Of a stretch of 31,789 nt of DNA, positions 31,140 to 31,789 are shown piece by piece (the stretch's first letter is position 1; every line of letters begins with the position of its first letter). A program made the position numbers and the translations under genes. The notes beneath the pieces are model-generated. The model searched no databases. It was not told the DNA's origin and saw only the letters and a list, made by a program, of their open reading frames with translations. This DNA is from an uncultured Mobiluncus sp. (GTDB lineage: Bacteria; Actinomycetota; Actinomycetes; Actinomycetales; Actinomycetaceae): the NCBI RefSeq assembly GCF_943914685.1, contig NZ_CALUCZ010000022.1, forward strand, positions 1 through 31,789. Reading direction: 5' to 3'.

Positions 31140-31789
31140 ATGACATACAAACTTGTGCTGCTCCGCCACGGCGAGAGCGAATGGAATGCAAAAAACCTGT
31201 TCACCGGGTGGGTTGACGTGCCTTTGAGCGAAAAAGGTCGCGCCGAAGCTACCCACGGCGGTGAGCTGCTAAAGCAGGAAGGAATCCTGCCTGATGTCCT
31301 GCACACCTCCCTGCTGCGCCGCGCGATTATGACCGCCAACTTGGCGTTGGACGCGTGCGACCGGCACTGGATTCCGGTGCACCGCTCGTGGAGGCTGAAC
31401 GAACGGCACTATGGCGCCCTGCAGGGCTTGAACAAAAAGGCTATCCGCGACGAATACGGCGAGGACCTGTTTATGCAGTGGCGCCGGTCCTATGACGTGC
31501 CGCCGCCCCAGATTGAACTCGGTTCCGAGTTTAGCCAGGACGCCGATCCGCGTTACGCCGGCGAGCCGATTCCGCGTTCGGAATGTCTCAAGGACGTGCT
31601 GGAACGCGCGTTGCCCTACTGGAAAGACGCGGTCATTCCAGACCTTAAGTCTGGCAAGACCGTCATGGTGGCCGCGCACGGCAACTCGCTGCGCGCCATC
31701 GTGAAACACCTGGATTCCATCAGCGATGATGAGATTTCGGGTCTGAACATTCCCACCGGGATTCCGCTGTACTACGAGCTGGGCGAGGA
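31140..31789 (+). CDS. gpmA: 2,3-bisphosphoglycerate-dependent phosphoglycerate mutase (3' end cut by window)
   Basis: The first 216 codons of the glycolytic enzyme interconverting 3- and 2-phosphoglycerate. The histidine-phosphatase motif LLRHGES contains the phosphorylated His10. FTGWVDVPLSEKG, WRLNERHYGALQGLNK and MVAAHGNSLRAIVKHL (second catalytic His180) are characteristic of GpmA. The frame is open to the end of the window at IPTGIPLYYELGE, and the usual length is about 245-250 residues, so only a short C-terminal part is missing. It starts at ATG 31140 without a Shine-Dalgarno. Confidence 0.95.
   Translation, partial: MTYKLVLLRHGESEWNAKNLFTGWVDVPLSEKGRAEATHGGELLKQEGILPDVLHTSLLRRAIMTANLALDACDRHWIPVHRSWRLNERHYGALQGLNKKAIRDEYGEDLFMQWRRSYDVPPPQIELGSEFSQDADPRYAGEPIPRSECLKDVLERALPYWKDAVIPDLKSGKTVMVAAHGNSLRAIVKHLDSISDDEISGLNIPTGIPLYYELGE

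Noticed and set aside
1..31789. tRNA, rRNA or insertion-sequence genes
   Set aside because: No cloverleaf, rRNA segment, transposase or terminal inverted repeats with target duplications were seen by eye. A tRNAscan-SE or ISfinder run would be decisive.

Overview
The window comes from a moderately GC-rich actinobacterium with an anaerobic lifestyle. The supporting evidence is an Lsr2 nucleoid protein, an oxygen-sensitive class III ribonucleotide reductase (NrdD/NrdG) under NrdR-type boxes, cell-wall-binding-repeat surface proteins, many promoters placed for leaderless translation, and GTG/TTG starts. The gene content fits the Actinomycetaceae (for example Mobiluncus or Varibaculum). That placement is inferred from gene content alone. 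No rRNA, tRNA, insertion sequence or CRISPR array was seen.

Layout. Positions 1-2350 form an AT-richer accessory stretch. It holds a four-copy 22-bp tandem repeat directly upstream of a DUF4143 AAA+ ATPase, then a HigA-type antitoxin preceded by what looks like a decayed HigB tail. lsr2 follows, convergent with ispF. Next come a membrane zinc-ribbon protein and a secreted TPM-domain protein (3398-6072), then a PAP2 phosphatase. Positions 7124-10370 carry two tandem 486-residue CWB2 surface proteins, each with its own promoter and hairpin. After them lies a three-gene signalling cassette (10474-15105): a LuxR-type response regulator, an 853-residue 7TM sensor-like protein without a kinase core, and a separate histidine kinase. 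A convergent aminotransferase gene lies next.

Positions 16348-20061 hold nrdD and nrdG, with an unrelated lipoprotein gene between them. Positions 20126-25121 are an envelope block: a leucine-rich-repeat-variant membrane protein, a membrane-anchored amidase, a DsbA-like protein and a CcdA-like protein. Then come a soluble MgtE/CBS protein with a DUF1003 membrane partner, rlmB, cysS, azlC/azlD, and gpmA, which is cut by the window end.

The most interesting signal is regulatory. Four promoters share the same architecture: upstream of the zinc-ribbon gene, both CWB2 genes and the lipoprotein. Each has a CACCCTTTTGGGTG-like palindrome, or at least its right half, with exactly 23 nt between GGGTG and a TA(G/C)NCT -10 hexamer. 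This implies a small envelope regulon. The adjacent three-gene signalling cassette is a natural candidate regulator, but that link is inference. A second recurrent pattern is a -10 hexamer ending 6-7 nt before the start codon in nine genes, which suggests leaderless mRNAs.
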